DNA of 55,609 nt, taken from JAGOUY01 sp964562155 (GTDB lineage: Bacteria > Patescibacteriota > Patescibacteriia > 2-12-FULL-60-25). The stretch lies in the NCBI GenBank assembly GCA_964562155.1, contig CAZLRU010000009.1, positions 1 through 55,609 on the forward strand, written 5' to 3'. The translations under genes were made by a program, and so were the position numbers. Below are positions 41,467-49,947 of the stretch, in pieces; within the stretch, counting starts at the first letter, position 1, and every line of letters begins with the position of its first letter. The notes beneath the pieces were generated by a model, which ran no database searches, was not told the DNA's origin, and saw only the letters and a list, made by a program, of their open reading frames with translations.

Positions 41467-42840
41467 ATGAAATTTGGCGATAACCTTCAAGGCAAGATTG
41501 ATCGTGTTGATGAGAAGGGGCGCGGCGTTTTTACGTACGCGATGCCCCAAGCACAGGATGGGACACGGGAAGTCGTTGTTCCGTTTACGGTACCGGGCGA
41601 TGAAATCGATGCGACGTTTATAAAACGCGATTCTGGAACATGGATTGGAGCACTAGAAGAAGTAACCACGCCATCTACGGATCGTGTAGACACCCCTTGC
41701 CCGCATGCGGGTGTGTGTGGAGGGTGTTTGTGGCAACACATGGCCTATGAAGCTCAGATCACGTTGAAGCAACAACAAATTAATCGAGCCTTCGAACAAG
41801 CGGGGCATGAAGAGCGCATCACGTCAGTCGTACCATCCTCAGATACCCTCTACTATCGTAATCGAATGGATTATGTGGTGGGGTGGCAAGGAACGATTGG
41901 CTTGAAGGAATATGGTTCCTGGAATCGATATCTTGATTTGTCGACCTGTCTTCTGCTTGATAAAGAAACGCCTACGATCCTTGAACAGGTCCGTGCATGG
42001 ATGAAAGAATTTGATCTTGCTCCTTGGGATGCGCGACGGCATACCGGTCTGTTACGCTATTGCGTAATTCGGTTAGGAAAAAATACACGTGAACGAATGG
42101 TGACGTTGATTGTGAAGGATGCTGCCTCAATCAATGAAGCGGCTCGTGCTGGACTTATCAAAAGACTCGCTCCCCTTACCACAACACTCTACCTTGGAGA
42201 GAATCCTGAAATCACCGATTTGTCATTAGCAAAAACATTTACTCTGTTACATGGCAACGAATATCTGACCGAGGAAGTGAATGGTTTGCGTTATTTGGTC
42301 CATCCAAATTCCTTCTTTCAAACCAACACAAGCATGGCGGCAACATTACAAGATACCGTCCTACGCCTGTTATCCCTTTCTCTTACGACAAAACCCTCGA
42401 ACAAGGCTCCACTCATTCTTGATCTATATTGCGGCTCCGGGTTCTTCGGGATCGCCTGCGCCAAAGCAGGAGCGACCGTGTACGGGCACGAATTAGACGC
42501 TCCGGCCATTGAGCTCGCAAAACAAAATGCGGCACGGAACGCTATCGAAGATAAAGCGACCTTTGGCGCAGGACCGACCGAGGATCTGGATTGGCAAACA
42601 CTGAATCCGGACGCGGTCATTATTGATCCACCCCGCTCCGGACTCCACCCGCGTGCTCTCGCAACCCTGCTTGAAAAAAGACCGCCTACCATTGTCTACG
42701 TCTCATGCAACTATCATCGGTTGGTTGAGGAGCTCAAGCAATTGAAGACCGCCTATCGCGTCGAATCGGTAGAAGCCCTTGATCTCTTTCCTCAAACGCC
42801 CCATGTCGAGGTCGTGGTAAAACTTGTGCGGAATCCATAA
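41467..42840 (+). CDS. RlmD/TrmA-family 23S rRNA (uracil-5-)-methyltransferase
   Basis: A 457-residue enzyme. An N-terminal TRAM domain (GDNLQGKIDRVDEKGRGVF) precedes a 4Fe-4S-type cysteine cluster (CPHAGVCGGC plus a later Cys). The SAM site is DLYCGSGFFGI, with DPPRSGLHP and the catalytic SCNYHR loop. It methylates C5 of a uracil in 23S rRNA (RlmC/RlmD type); the exact position is not predictable. I chose the second in-frame ATG (41467) because TRAM domains begin close to this point; the first ATG at 41425 would add 14 unconserved residues. The next gene, era, begins 79 nt later. Confidence 0.9.
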   Translation: MKFGDNLQGKIDRVDEKGRGVFTYAMPQAQDGTREVVVPFTVPGDEIDATFIKRDSGTWIGALEEVTTPSTDRVDTPCPHAGVCGGCLWQHMAYEAQITLKQQQINRAFEQAGHEERITSVVPSSDTLYYRNRMDYVVGWQGTIGLKEYGSWNRYLDLSTCLLLDKETPTILEQVRAWMKEFDLAPWDARRHTGLLRYCVIRLGKNTRERMVTLIVKDAASINEAARAGLIKRLAPLTTTLYLGENPEITDLSLAKTFTLLHGNEYLTEEVNGLRYLVHPNSFFQTNTSMAATLQDTVLRLLSLSLTTKPSNKAPLILDLYCGSGFFGIACAKAGATVYGHELDAPAIELAKQNAARNAIEDKATFGAGPTEDLDWQTLNPDAVIIDPPRSGLHPRALATLLEKRPPTIVYVSCNYHRLVEELKQLKTAYRVESVEALDLFPQTPHVEVVVKLVRNP

Positions 42841-42919
42841 ATACTAGATACTCTTGCTATCCATCCCTTTTGCGAAAAGATGGCAAAAGATTATTCATCA
42901 TCGCTATACGCCTTCTCGT

Positions 42920-43795
42920 ATGACCACCTCAAAAAAATCAGGCTTTGTAACCCTTGTCGGCCGTTCAAATGTCGGTAAATCCACCCTTCTTAATGCTCTC
43001 ATTGGCACAAAAGTTGCCATCGTTACCCCCAAACCCCAAACAACCCGTGAACCGGTACGAGGTATTTTTAGCGAAGCGCGTGGCCAACTTGTGTTCGTTG
43101 ATACCCCGGGGGTGTTTTTAGGAAAACGCGATCTTTTATCCAAACACTTAAACACGCTCGTTGATACGCAACTCGAAGGAATCGATGCGATTGTCTACGT
43201 TGTTGATCCCGCCCGTGAACCCGGTCCGGAAGAAGAACTCATTCAACAAAAACTCCGCGCGCTCACCACCCCCATTGTCTTGGTGATTAATAAAAGCGAT
43301 CTTACGGAAACACAGCGGCCATTTTTGCAAGTCGCACGCGAGATTGACGTCGGACAACTGAGCACACTTGAAATCTCCGCTTTGCGGGGTACGGACGTGA
43401 ACCGTCTGGTAGATACTTTGTTCGCCCTCATGCCCGAAGGCGAAGCTCATTACCCCAAAGAACAACGCACGGATCTCACACATCCGCGTTGGTTAGCGGA
43501 GTTGATTCGAGAAAAATGCTTCGTGCATTTACGCGAGGAAGTCCCCTACTCTATCCATGTAGAAGTACAGCAGCTGGAAGAACGCAATCCGGAACTCATG
43601 TACGCGGCAGCAATGGTCTATACCTCTGATGAACGTTACAAGCGCATGATCATTGGCGCGGGAGGAAGCATGCTCAAAACCATTGGAAGTGAAGTACGTA
43701 AAGAGTGGCAAGCCTCAACCAATCGTCGGCTTTATCTGGATCTACAGGTCGTCGTGGACCCTAAGTGGATGATGCGGGTTACACAACAAGCCTAG
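42920..43795 (+). CDS. era: GTPase Era
   Basis: A 291-residue GTPase that assists 16S rRNA maturation and 30S assembly. G1 is GRSNVGKS, G2 lies in TTREPVRG, G3 is DTPG and G4 is NKSD. The C-terminal KH domain has GAGGSMLKTIG, the RNA-binding loop. The ATG at 42920 (MTTSKKSGFVTLVG) gives the usual short N-terminus; the open frame extends 22 codons upstream. A TATAC element precedes the ATG by about 14 bases, matching the short-leader pattern of this genome. Confidence 0.95.
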   Translation: MTTSKKSGFVTLVGRSNVGKSTLLNALIGTKVAIVTPKPQTTREPVRGIFSEARGQLVFVDTPGVFLGKRDLLSKHLNTLVDTQLEGIDAIVYVVDPAREPGPEEELIQQKLRALTTPIVLVINKSDLTETQRPFLQVAREIDVGQLSTLEISALRGTDVNRLVDTLFALMPEGEAHYPKEQRTDLTHPRWLAELIREKCFVHLREEVPYSIHVEVQQLEERNPELMYAAAMVYTSDERYKRMIIGAGGSMLKTIGSEVRKEWQASTNRRLYLDLQVVVDPKWMMRVTQQA

Positions 43796-43802
43796 CCACC
43801 AT

Positions 43803-44462
43803 CTATTTTACCCCCAAGAGAAAACGAACGTTCACCGTTTCTACACCAGGGAGTTGCAATCCAAATTGACTGAGTGTAAGCGGAAATGATCCCCGCAACC
43901 CTCCTCCTTCGCGCACAAACGGCGCTTGAATTTCTTGGGTGATTTGATTCAGGGTTAGATTACCCACCGCGATCGCGCCCCTTTCAATCCCTCGATTAAT
44001 GTGGGTGATGACGAATGTCGCCTGTGCGTACTCGGGTTGGTTGAGGCGCGTTCCAAAGACCGCAAGCAAGCGCTGATTTGCTTCCGACGAACCCATATTC
44101 AAGCTCTTAAGATCAACCGTCACGGTACCAGCCTTCAATCCACGATTCTCAACAAGCACATCAGCGGTCACCTTATCGAATGATCCGCGCATGGTTCCGG
44201 CCGGAGAGGCGACCTCCACGATCAGGTCCGTAAGAGAAGGGTCGATCACTTCTTTGGCTTGCCCACTCACCGTGACAGCCTGACCTTTTTTCTCTAAGTG
44301 CACATTCGTCACGTTAGGAGCGGAGGGGGTAGAGGTGGCTGAGGCCGTAGGTTGTTCGACTTGTTTCCGCGGAGCCGGAGGGGTGGTGCTGTACATTACA
44401 TAGCCGCCCACTCCCAGCATCAGAAGAATAAGAAGGAATAATTTAATATGAGATGGTTGCAT
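43803..44462 (-). CDS. Membrane-anchored YceI-like protein
   Basis: A 219-residue protein with an N-terminal hydrophobic anchor (about residues 8-24), a Thr/Pro/Ala linker (30-50) and a beta-rich domain. The pattern VTVDLKSLNMGSSEANQ, FNxPEYxxATFVI and GNLTLNQITQEI fits YceI, a lipocalin-like fold that binds isoprenoid or other lipids. In E. coli YceI is periplasmic; here it is tethered to the membrane. It is followed convergently by era and preceded by a putative lipoprotein gene 31 nt upstream on the same strand, so the two may be co-transcribed. Confidence 0.8.
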   Translation of the reverse strand: MQPSHIKLFLLILLMLGVGGYVMYSTTPPAPRKQVEQPTASATSTPSAPNVTNVHLEKKGQAVTVSGQAKEVIDPSLTDLIVEVASPAGTMRGSFDKVTADVLVENRGLKAGTVTVDLKSLNMGSSEANQRLLAVFGTRLNQPEYAQATFVITHINRGIERGAIAVGNLTLNQITQEIQAPFVREGGGLRGSFPLTLSQFGLQLPGVETVNVRFLLGVK

Positions 44463-44493
44463 AGACAGATGGAGTGATAGATATTGCGTATTC

Positions 44494-45441
44494 TTATGAG
44501 CGTGCGCGGGTCATGATCTCTTTAATTTCGTAGCCAAATAAGGTATTCCAGTCTGTGCTTTTTTGGGCAGCGTTCCCGATTCCAGGAAATACCGGATTGA
44601 CCGTGGTTTTTAAAATCAATGGGTTCTGTTCATTCGCCAGAATCACGAGCTGCCCGAAGGCGCTTGTCGCTTTCCAAACATTGACCGTTTCTTGATGACC
44701 GTTGACGATGAGTGGCCATTCGCTCATCGGCCCATCGAGATGGAGGCGGGCGGGATCTTGTCTGGTCTCGACACGAGCGGCTTGTGTACGCAGACGGGAG
44801 ACCGCGTCTACCCAATCTTTGGAGGATTGCAAAAGCTGTGCGGCGGCATCGCTCGAAACATCAAAGTACACATTGGTCGAGCTACTACGCGTGAGTTCAA
44901 GGTAGGCATTTTGCGATAGCCAGACTCCACTGCGTTGCCCTTGAAGATCGATGATCCCCGGCGTCCAATACGCGGGGAGCGATAAGGTTTGGCTATTAAG
45001 CAAATCAATTTTATTTACACTCCCACGCGCCGTTACAATTTCTGTGTGTACGGCCGGAGGGGGCGGGTAGTCATCCCCTTTTTTGCGTTCCGCGATACGA
45101 GCCTCATAATTTGCTCGTGCTCGCGCAGAGTCTTCGGTCTCCTGATCCGTTTCAGCCAACCACGAAATACTCGCTTGAACTTTTGGCTCAAATGCGTCCA
45201 CCGTCACACCTCGACGAAGACTTTTTGCTTTCCATAACAAGGAAGGAAGCCCTCCCAACCCAAAAAACGTTTGCTCAATCTCCAAGCGATCACCTGCATG
45301 AAAGACGAGCTGCTCCGTCAACGTGGCAGGCGAAAGACCGCTTGGAGCACCGACCTCGGGAGCCTCTCCCCTCATACAGCCAGCCCCCATAAAAACGAGG
45401 AACGCACTTAAAACTCCCGCCGCAAGAATACGAGTCGACAT
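44494..45441 (-). CDS. Putative lipoprotein, unknown family
   Basis: A 315-residue secreted protein. The signal peptide (MSTRILAAGVLSAFLVFMGAGC) ends in a cysteine with a poor but plausible lipobox (GAGC), so it may be lipid-modified through Lgt (22446). The rest has no membrane helix and is a mix of helices and strands. I do not recognise a domain. It is upstream of the YceI-like gene and divergent from the SOD gene. Confidence 0.65.
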   Translation of the reverse strand: MSTRILAAGVLSAFLVFMGAGCMRGEAPEVGAPSGLSPATLTEQLVFHAGDRLEIEQTFFGLGGLPSLLWKAKSLRRGVTVDAFEPKVQASISWLAETDQETEDSARARANYEARIAERKKGDDYPPPPAVHTEIVTARGSVNKIDLLNSQTLSLPAYWTPGIIDLQGQRSGVWLSQNAYLELTRSSSTNVYFDVSSDAAAQLLQSSKDWVDAVSRLRTQAARVETRQDPARLHLDGPMSEWPLIVNGHQETVNVWKATSAFGQLVILANEQNPLILKTTVNPVFPGIGNAAQKSTDWNTLFGYEIKEIMTRARS

Positions 45442-45520
45442 AGATAGTGTATAAGATACGCCAGCAGACTAGGGGATGTCGAGTCACGCCACTCGCGCGC
45501 GACGTGACGAGCAGTAGGCG

Positions 45521-45549
45521 TGGACAAGTGAGTGACAAAGAGGTATAGA
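45521..45549 (+). promoter_or_regulatory. Sigma-70 promoter of the SOD-AhpC operon
   Basis: TGGACA (45521-45526) and TATAGA (45544-45549) are 17 bases apart, giving a leader of about 35 nt before the SOD start. The leader contains a small hairpin, CAGCC/GGCTG at 45557-45569, followed by TTTATT. Confidence 0.6.
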
Positions 45550-45590
45550 AGAGAGGCAGCCTCCGGCTGTTTATTCCTCATGGAAGACCT

Positions 45591-46190
45591 ATGAACAATG
45601 AACCAAAACCTCTCCCCTTTAGCGGTGGATTGAACGGAATATCAGAAAAGACCCTGACCATCCATCATGACAAATTATACGCAGGCTACGTCGCCAAAAA
45701 GAAAGAGATCCATGAAAAACTCTCCGTTCTTTCTCATGGTGGCGATGTCTCAAGCGCGAACCAATCCTACTCCGAATTACGCGGCCTTAAGGACGGTGAA
45801 ACCTTTGCTGTCAATGGCGTGTATCTGCATGAATGGTATTTTGATGTCCTCGCTGGTGATGGAAAGCCTGCGGGCGCTCTCGTAGACGCCTTAACAGAAA
45901 AATACGGCTCGCTTGAAAACTTCACGAACTACTTTTCCGCCTGTGGCATGGCCGCACGTGGTTGGGTCGTCTTATGCTGGGACACGCACGATGAGACCCT
46001 TCGCATCTACACCGCCGACACTCATAATCAGGGGGGTGTGTGGGGATGCTTGCCGATTCTTGTGCTCGATGTCTACGAACACGCCTACTTCATTGATTAC
46101 GGCTCCGATCGCAAGGCCTACATCGCCGAATGGTGGAAGCACCTTAACTGGAACAAGGTAAACGAACTCTACGCAAAAGCAAAGCGATAA
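45591..46190 (+). CDS. Fe/Mn superoxide dismutase, divergent
   Basis: A 199-residue SOD that converts superoxide to peroxide and oxygen. Likely metal ligands are H25, H80 (NGVYLHEW), D160 and H164 (LDVYEHAYFIDY). A Gln at 147 (DTHNQGG) occupies the position used by Mn-type enzymes, so Mn or cambialistic use is likely. The second-shell His pair that normally follows the first ligand (HxxKHH) is replaced by Leu-Tyr (HHDKLY), unusual for the family. The promoter and a GGAAG sequence precede the ATG. AhpC follows 21 nt downstream and removes the peroxide produced. Confidence 0.9.
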   Translation: MNNEPKPLPFSGGLNGISEKTLTIHHDKLYAGYVAKKKEIHEKLSVLSHGGDVSSANQSYSELRGLKDGETFAVNGVYLHEWYFDVLAGDGKPAGALVDALTEKYGSLENFTNYFSACGMAARGWVVLCWDTHDETLRIYTADTHNQGGVWGCLPILVLDVYEHAYFIDYGSDRKAYIAEWWKHLNWNKVNELYAKAKR

Positions 46191-46211
46191 TTCACTCCTT
46201 TCTCCATCTCT

Positions 46212-46754
46212 ATGATTCAAGTTGGCGCAAAAGCTCCTGAGTTCTCAAATATTACGACCTATAAAAAAGGCAGCAATCCTTCAAATAACGACTTCACTAA
46301 AGTCAGTCTCTCCGACTACAAAGGTAAATGGCTGGTTTTCTTCTTTTATCCGCGCGATTTCACCTTTATCTGCCCGACGGAGTTAAAAGGATTCTCCAAA
46401 CACGAACCCGACTTCAAAAAATTAAACTGCGAGGTCCTGTCCGCCTCCACCGATTCTGAATGGAGCCATAAAGCATGGTTTGAACGTGATCTTCAAGACG
46501 TCACCTACCCTATCTTGGCGGACACTACCCACAAAGTGTCACGTGACTATCAAGTCTTCAATGAACAAGACGGCCTTGCTGAACGCGGTCTCTTTATCAT
46601 CGATCCAGAAGGAGTCATCAAATACTCCCTGATCAGCTCAGGCTCCGTCGGTCGCTCAGTAACGGAAGTCTTGCGCGTGGTACAAGCTCTCCAAAGTGGA
46701 GACCTGTGTCCAATGGAATGGCATCCAGGCGAGAAAACTCTCGGAAAAGCCTAA
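46212..46754 (+). CDS. ahpC: Peroxiredoxin AhpC, typical 2-Cys
   Basis: A 180-residue peroxiredoxin that reduces hydrogen and alkyl peroxides. The peroxidatic cysteine is C54 in FTFICPTE and the resolving cysteine is C166 in GDLCPMEWHPGEKTL, the pattern of AhpC/Prx1 decamers. Length and both motifs are complete. It needs a reductant; the AhpF-like flavoprotein at 21485 and the glutaredoxin at 47683 are candidates. It is the second gene of the SOD operon and is followed by a terminator. Confidence 0.95.
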   Translation: MIQVGAKAPEFSNITTYKKGSNPSNNDFTKVSLSDYKGKWLVFFFYPRDFTFICPTELKGFSKHEPDFKKLNCEVLSASTDSEWSHKAWFERDLQDVTYPILADTTHKVSRDYQVFNEQDGLAERGLFIIDPEGVIKYSLISSGSVGRSVTEVLRVVQALQSGDLCPMEWHPGEKTLGKA

Positions 46755-46772
46755 CCCCACAATCACGCATCC

Positions 46773-46803
46773 AACACCCGCCCCCAAAGCGGGTGTGTTT
46801 GTT
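46773..46803 (+). terminator. Intrinsic terminator after ahpC
   Basis: A GC-rich stem, ACACCCGC (46774-46781) with GCGGGTGT (46789-46796), and a seven-base loop, followed by GTTTGTT. It starts 19 bases after the ahpC stop codon. Confidence 0.75.
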
Positions 46804-46915
46804 CCCTTGTGAATTCATTGACCTTTGCAGCCATCCTGTGTACCTTTGTCTGTCGTCCGTGCGACACCCGGTGGCAGGGATTTGCCACATCAAAAGATAG
46901 AAAAGCGAGAGCATC

Positions 46916-47542
46916 ATGCCGAAGCGCTCGATCGTGATTCTGTTCACTCTCCTCGGGTGGTGCCTTACGGGATGGGCTCATAAAATCCACCGAGAGGGCG
47001 ACTGGTCGATGGGACTGATGGTTGCCAGCATGATGGCTGGCTTCTGTCTCTGGCTGTTCTGGCGGAGCAACTCCCGAATCCATCACGCGCTCGCCATGGT
47101 GATCGCATCCGTACTGCTGGGGTGCTCGCTCTGGTTTGCGCAATCATTCTTGTTCATCTACCCCCCGGCCCACCGCTTTACCGCAGCGGAACTCGAGCTC
47201 GCCGTGATTTTTGCCGCGCCCGGCATCGGCGCGGCGACCGTCATTTTCCTCCTCGGACCGATGCGGAACCAGCCCTTTTCTGATCAAGATCAAGCATCTC
47301 AATCCCAGATGAAAACCACCTGGAAAGAACGTGCTTGGAAGCGCAAAGAACGCTATTGGACGCGCATCTCGCTCTTCCTTGTCATCGTGGTCGCGCTGGA
47401 AGCCATCTTCATCGAACACAGGCGAGTCCTGCAACTGACTCAAGCGATCACCAGCGCGCTCGGGATCGTCATCGCCTGCATCACCATGCTTGGTTTCGTG
47501 AGCCAGCGCATCGATATGCAAGAGAGCATGCGCGACGAGTAA
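46916..47542 (+). CDS. Multi-pass membrane protein of unknown family
   Basis: A 208-residue protein with about five hydrophobic segments (roughly residues 5-21, 31-50, 55-78, 88-115 and 150-200, the last probably two helices) separated by a charged cytoplasmic loop rich in Lys/Arg (KTTWKERAWKRKERYW). No catalytic motif is visible. It has high GC at third codon positions, unlike ahpC before it, and lies between two terminators, so it is a single transcript. I cannot assign a function. Confidence 0.65.
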   Translation: MPKRSIVILFTLLGWCLTGWAHKIHREGDWSMGLMVASMMAGFCLWLFWRSNSRIHHALAMVIASVLLGCSLWFAQSFLFIYPPAHRFTAAELELAVIFAAPGIGAATVIFLLGPMRNQPFSDQDQASQSQMKTTWKERAWKRKERYWTRISLFLVIVVALEAIFIEHRRVLQLTQAITSALGIVIACITMLGFVSQRIDMQESMRDE

Positions 47543-47635
47543 GCAAAACACTCCTCCTTTTCATGCGCATCCGCACGACTTAGCTCTTCTTGATTCAAAG
47601 AAGCACTGAGTCATCGGATGCGCTATTTATTCACA

Positions 47636-47676
47636 AAACTCGCTTCGGCATGCGCTGAAGCGAGTTTGTTTGCTTT
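47636..47676. terminator. Bidirectional terminator between the membrane protein and glutaredoxin genes
   Basis: An 11-bp stem, AAACTCGCTTC (47636-47646) with GAAGCGAGTTT (47657-47667), and a ten-base loop. T-rich sequence follows on the plus strand. The converging genes at 46916 and 47683 can share it. Confidence 0.75.
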
Positions 47677-47682
47677 TTTGTT

Positions 47683-47934
47683 TTACGCAGCTAGCGCTTG
47701 TTTTTGATGCATGATGACATCTTCCAACGCCTGCTTGTTCCAACCCACAATGATTTGACCATTCACATCGACAACGGGAACGCCCATTTGACCGGAAATC
47801 TTCACCATTTCTTTTGCCGCTTCCCCATTGGCAGCAACATCGATTTCTTCAAAGGGAAGTTGCTTTTCGCGTAAATAGTCTTTGACGAGTTTGCAGTACG
47901 GGCAGGTTGGTGTTGAGTAGACATTAATCTTCAT
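47683..47934 (-). CDS. Glutaredoxin-family protein
   Basis: An 83-residue small thioredoxin-fold protein. The redox motif is C11-P-Y-C14 and the cis-proline region is GVPVVDVNGQIIVGW. It is of the NrdH/glutaredoxin size class. With no glutathione genes in view, reduction by the AhpF/TrxB-like flavoprotein is a reasonable guess. The open frame continues 79 codons upstream into the dnaB promoter region; the ATG at 47934 gives the standard N-terminus (MKINVYSTPTC). It is divergent from dnaB. Confidence 0.92.
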   Translation of the reverse strand: MKINVYSTPTCPYCKLVKDYLREKQLPFEEIDVAANGEAAKEMVKISGQMGVPVVDVNGQIIVGWNKQALEDVIMHQKQALAA

Positions 47935-48048
47935 AGAAGGTTCGAAATAACAATACATTGCCATGATAGCAGACTTCGACTCCTTGAACGAGGTCGGCTG
48001 TGTATAACCTTCCCCACTTCTCCCCCAGCTTACCCGCACCTTCTTCTC

Positions 48049-48077
48049 TTGCTTCCTTGGCCCAACCCTCCTAAGAT
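48049..48077 (+). promoter_or_regulatory. Sigma-70 promoter of dnaB
   Basis: TTGCTT (48049-48054) and TAAGAT (48072-48077) are separated by 17 bases. The -10 ends eight bases before the dnaB ATG, so the transcript is predicted to be leaderless or nearly so. Confidence 0.55.
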
Positions 48078-48085
48078 GCGAACGT

Positions 48086-49534
48086 ATGGCCAATCTTGAA
48101 CGTCTGACTCCCCAAAATCTTGAAGCCGAGCAGTCGTTTTTAGGCTCTTTATTACTCGATAAAGACGCCATGATTAAGGTGGCTGATTTATTAAGTGCAG
48201 AAGATTTTTACCTGGATAAACATCGTCGTATTTATGAGGCGATGCTTGATCTGTATCGCCGCAATGAACCCATCGACCTTTTGTCACTAGGAAATCGTTT
48301 AACGGAACGTGGAGAGCTGGAACAGATTGGGGGAAGAGCTGAACTCATCGCCCTCGCAAATGCCGTCCCTACCGCGAGCCACGTAGTGCACTACGGTGAG
48401 ATCATTCAAAAAAAGGCAACCCTGCGACGCCTGCTTCAAGCAGCCGGTGAGATCACTTCGCTTGGGTACGAAGAAGCGGAAGACGTAGAAAATCTTCTCG
48501 ATCAAGCAGAGCGTACGTTATTTGATGTTTCTCAGCGCTTCTTGAAACGCTCGTTCACGGCGATTCGTGATGTATTGGCAGATGCCTTTGACCGTATCGA
48601 CGAGCTGCATCGCGAGAAGGGAAAACTACGCGGCATTTCCACCGGCTACCCTGATCTCGATCAATTACTGGGTGGGTTACAAAAAAGTGATTTAATCATT
48701 TTAGCCGCGCGTCCCGCGTGTGGAAAAAGCTCATTTGCTCTGGACCTCGTGCGTCATGCAGCGGTTAAAAGTAAGGTTCCCGTAGGACTCTTTTCCCTGG
48801 AAATGTCTAAGGAGCAGCTGGTTGATCGTATGATTTGTGCGGAAGCCAACGTCGATCTTTGGAAAATGCGTACCGGCAAACTCTCTGAAGACCCCGGCAA
48901 CGATGACTTTCCTCGCATTGGACACGCCCTCGGTATTTTGTCAGAAGCTCCCATTTATATTGATGATACAGCCAACGCCAATATCATGGAGATTCGCACC
49001 AAATGTCGACGCCTACAGATGGAGCACGGCCTAGGCATGATCGTGATCGACTACTTGCAGCTCATGGAGAGTCGCAATAAAAGCAATGGCGAGGCAAATC
49101 GTACTCAAGAGGTTGCAGAAATCACCCGTGGATTAAAATCGATTGCCCGCGAATTAAACGTACCGGTTATCGCCCTCTCTCAGCTCTCGCGTAGCGTGGA
49201 ATTACAAAAGCCGGCTATTCCTCGTTTGGCCCACCTCCGTGAATCCGGTTCTATCGAGCAGGATGCGGATATCGTCATGTTCATCTATCGTAAAGCTGCC
49301 GATAGAAACTACCGTCCGGAAGACTTATCGCCTGAGGAACAGAATCTCGCTGAAATTCATATCGCCAAACATCGTAATGGCCCCGTTGGAGTCGTGAAAC
49401 TGTATTTTGATGCCGCCCGTACCAGCTTCCGCTCTCTTCAGAAATCCCCCATGGGAATGCCGCCCGGCATGAATAGGCCACCCTTGCCACCCTCCGGCGC
49501 AGGGCCCATGATAGGCTCAGGAAATCCATTTTAA
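48086..49534 (+). CDS. dnaB: Replicative DNA helicase DnaB
   Basis: A 482-residue hexameric helicase of the replication fork. The N-terminal helical domain (QNLEAEQSFLGSLLLD) is followed by the RecA-like motor with Walker A ARPACGKSS, Walker B (IVIDYLQLM), the LSQLSR sensor and the arginine-finger region (RESGSIEQDADIV). The tail is Pro/Gly/Met-rich and disordered. Walker A has Ser rather than the usual Thr after GK, a neutral change. It partners with the DnaG primase at 10626. ybaB and recR follow. Confidence 0.96.
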   Translation: MANLERLTPQNLEAEQSFLGSLLLDKDAMIKVADLLSAEDFYLDKHRRIYEAMLDLYRRNEPIDLLSLGNRLTERGELEQIGGRAELIALANAVPTASHVVHYGEIIQKKATLRRLLQAAGEITSLGYEEAEDVENLLDQAERTLFDVSQRFLKRSFTAIRDVLADAFDRIDELHREKGKLRGISTGYPDLDQLLGGLQKSDLIILAARPACGKSSFALDLVRHAAVKSKVPVGLFSLEMSKEQLVDRMICAEANVDLWKMRTGKLSEDPGNDDFPRIGHALGILSEAPIYIDDTANANIMEIRTKCRRLQMEHGLGMIVIDYLQLMESRNKSNGEANRTQEVAEITRGLKSIARELNVPVIALSQLSRSVELQKPAIPRLAHLRESGSIEQDADIVMFIYRKAADRNYRPEDLSPEEQNLAEIHIAKHRNGPVGVVKLYFDAARTSFRSLQKSPMGMPPGMNRPPLPPSGAGPMIGSGNPF

Positions 49535-49550
49535 CTAGGGGAGTAGGAGA

Positions 49551-49592
49551 GTAGGTAGTAGGCGAGTAGCTCTACCACTACCTACTACCTAC
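49551..49592. repeat. Short-repeat inverted element between dnaB and ybaB
   Basis: GTAGGTAGTAGG (49551-49562) is the exact reverse complement of CCTACTACCTAC (49581-49592), with an inner GTAG/CTAC pair in the loop. The whole stretch from 49541 to 49600 is built from GTAG/CTAC words. It could fold as a 12-bp hairpin in the dnaB-ybaB message. There is no T-run after it, so it is not a standard terminator. Confidence 0.65.
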
Positions 49593-49614
49593 TACCTACC
49601 TATACCCTTCTACT

Positions 49615-49932
49615 ATGTCCATGTTCTCTAAACTCAAGCAATTTAAAGACTTGAAAGATCGTGCCAAGGAAATTCAGAGTGCTCTCTCTCAGGAAACAGC
49701 GGAGGGAGCGGCCGGCTGGGGGAAAGTAAAGGTTGTTATTAATGGCAATCAAAAAGTGTTGTCGGTAACGATTGATGAGGGCGCTATGTCTGATCGACTA
49801 AAGCTCCAAGAAATGATCGCCGAAGCAACGAATGACGCCATCGAAAAGATCCAGCGCGTAATGGCGACCAAGCTCAAAGACATTGGAGGACTTGATTTGG
49901 CCCAGGAATTTGGAGATGCCATGAAGGGCTAG
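49615..49932 (+). CDS. YbaB/EbfC-family nucleoid-associated protein
   Basis: A 105-residue DNA-binding protein with the central VINGNQKVLSVTID strand pair and flanking helices typical of YbaB. Family members bind DNA as a claw-like dimer and are almost always next to recR, as here (15 nt before it). It probably helps nucleoid organisation or recombination repair. Confidence 0.92.
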   Translation: MSMFSKLKQFKDLKDRAKEIQSALSQETAEGAAGWGKVKVVINGNQKVLSVTIDEGAMSDRLKLQEMIAEATNDAIEKIQRVMATKLKDIGGLDLAQEFGDAMKG

Positions 49933-49947
49933 ACGAAAGACTGAGCT

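Noticed and set aside
41148..41483. Plus-strand 111-residue frame before the methyltransferase
   Set aside because: It runs into the methyltransferase gene in another frame, is Arg/Ser-rich low complexity and has no start signal.
49541..49600. Small CRISPR-like or tandem array
   Set aside because: The repeated words are 4-8 bases with no spacers of constant length. No CRISPR array or cas gene is seen anywhere in the window.
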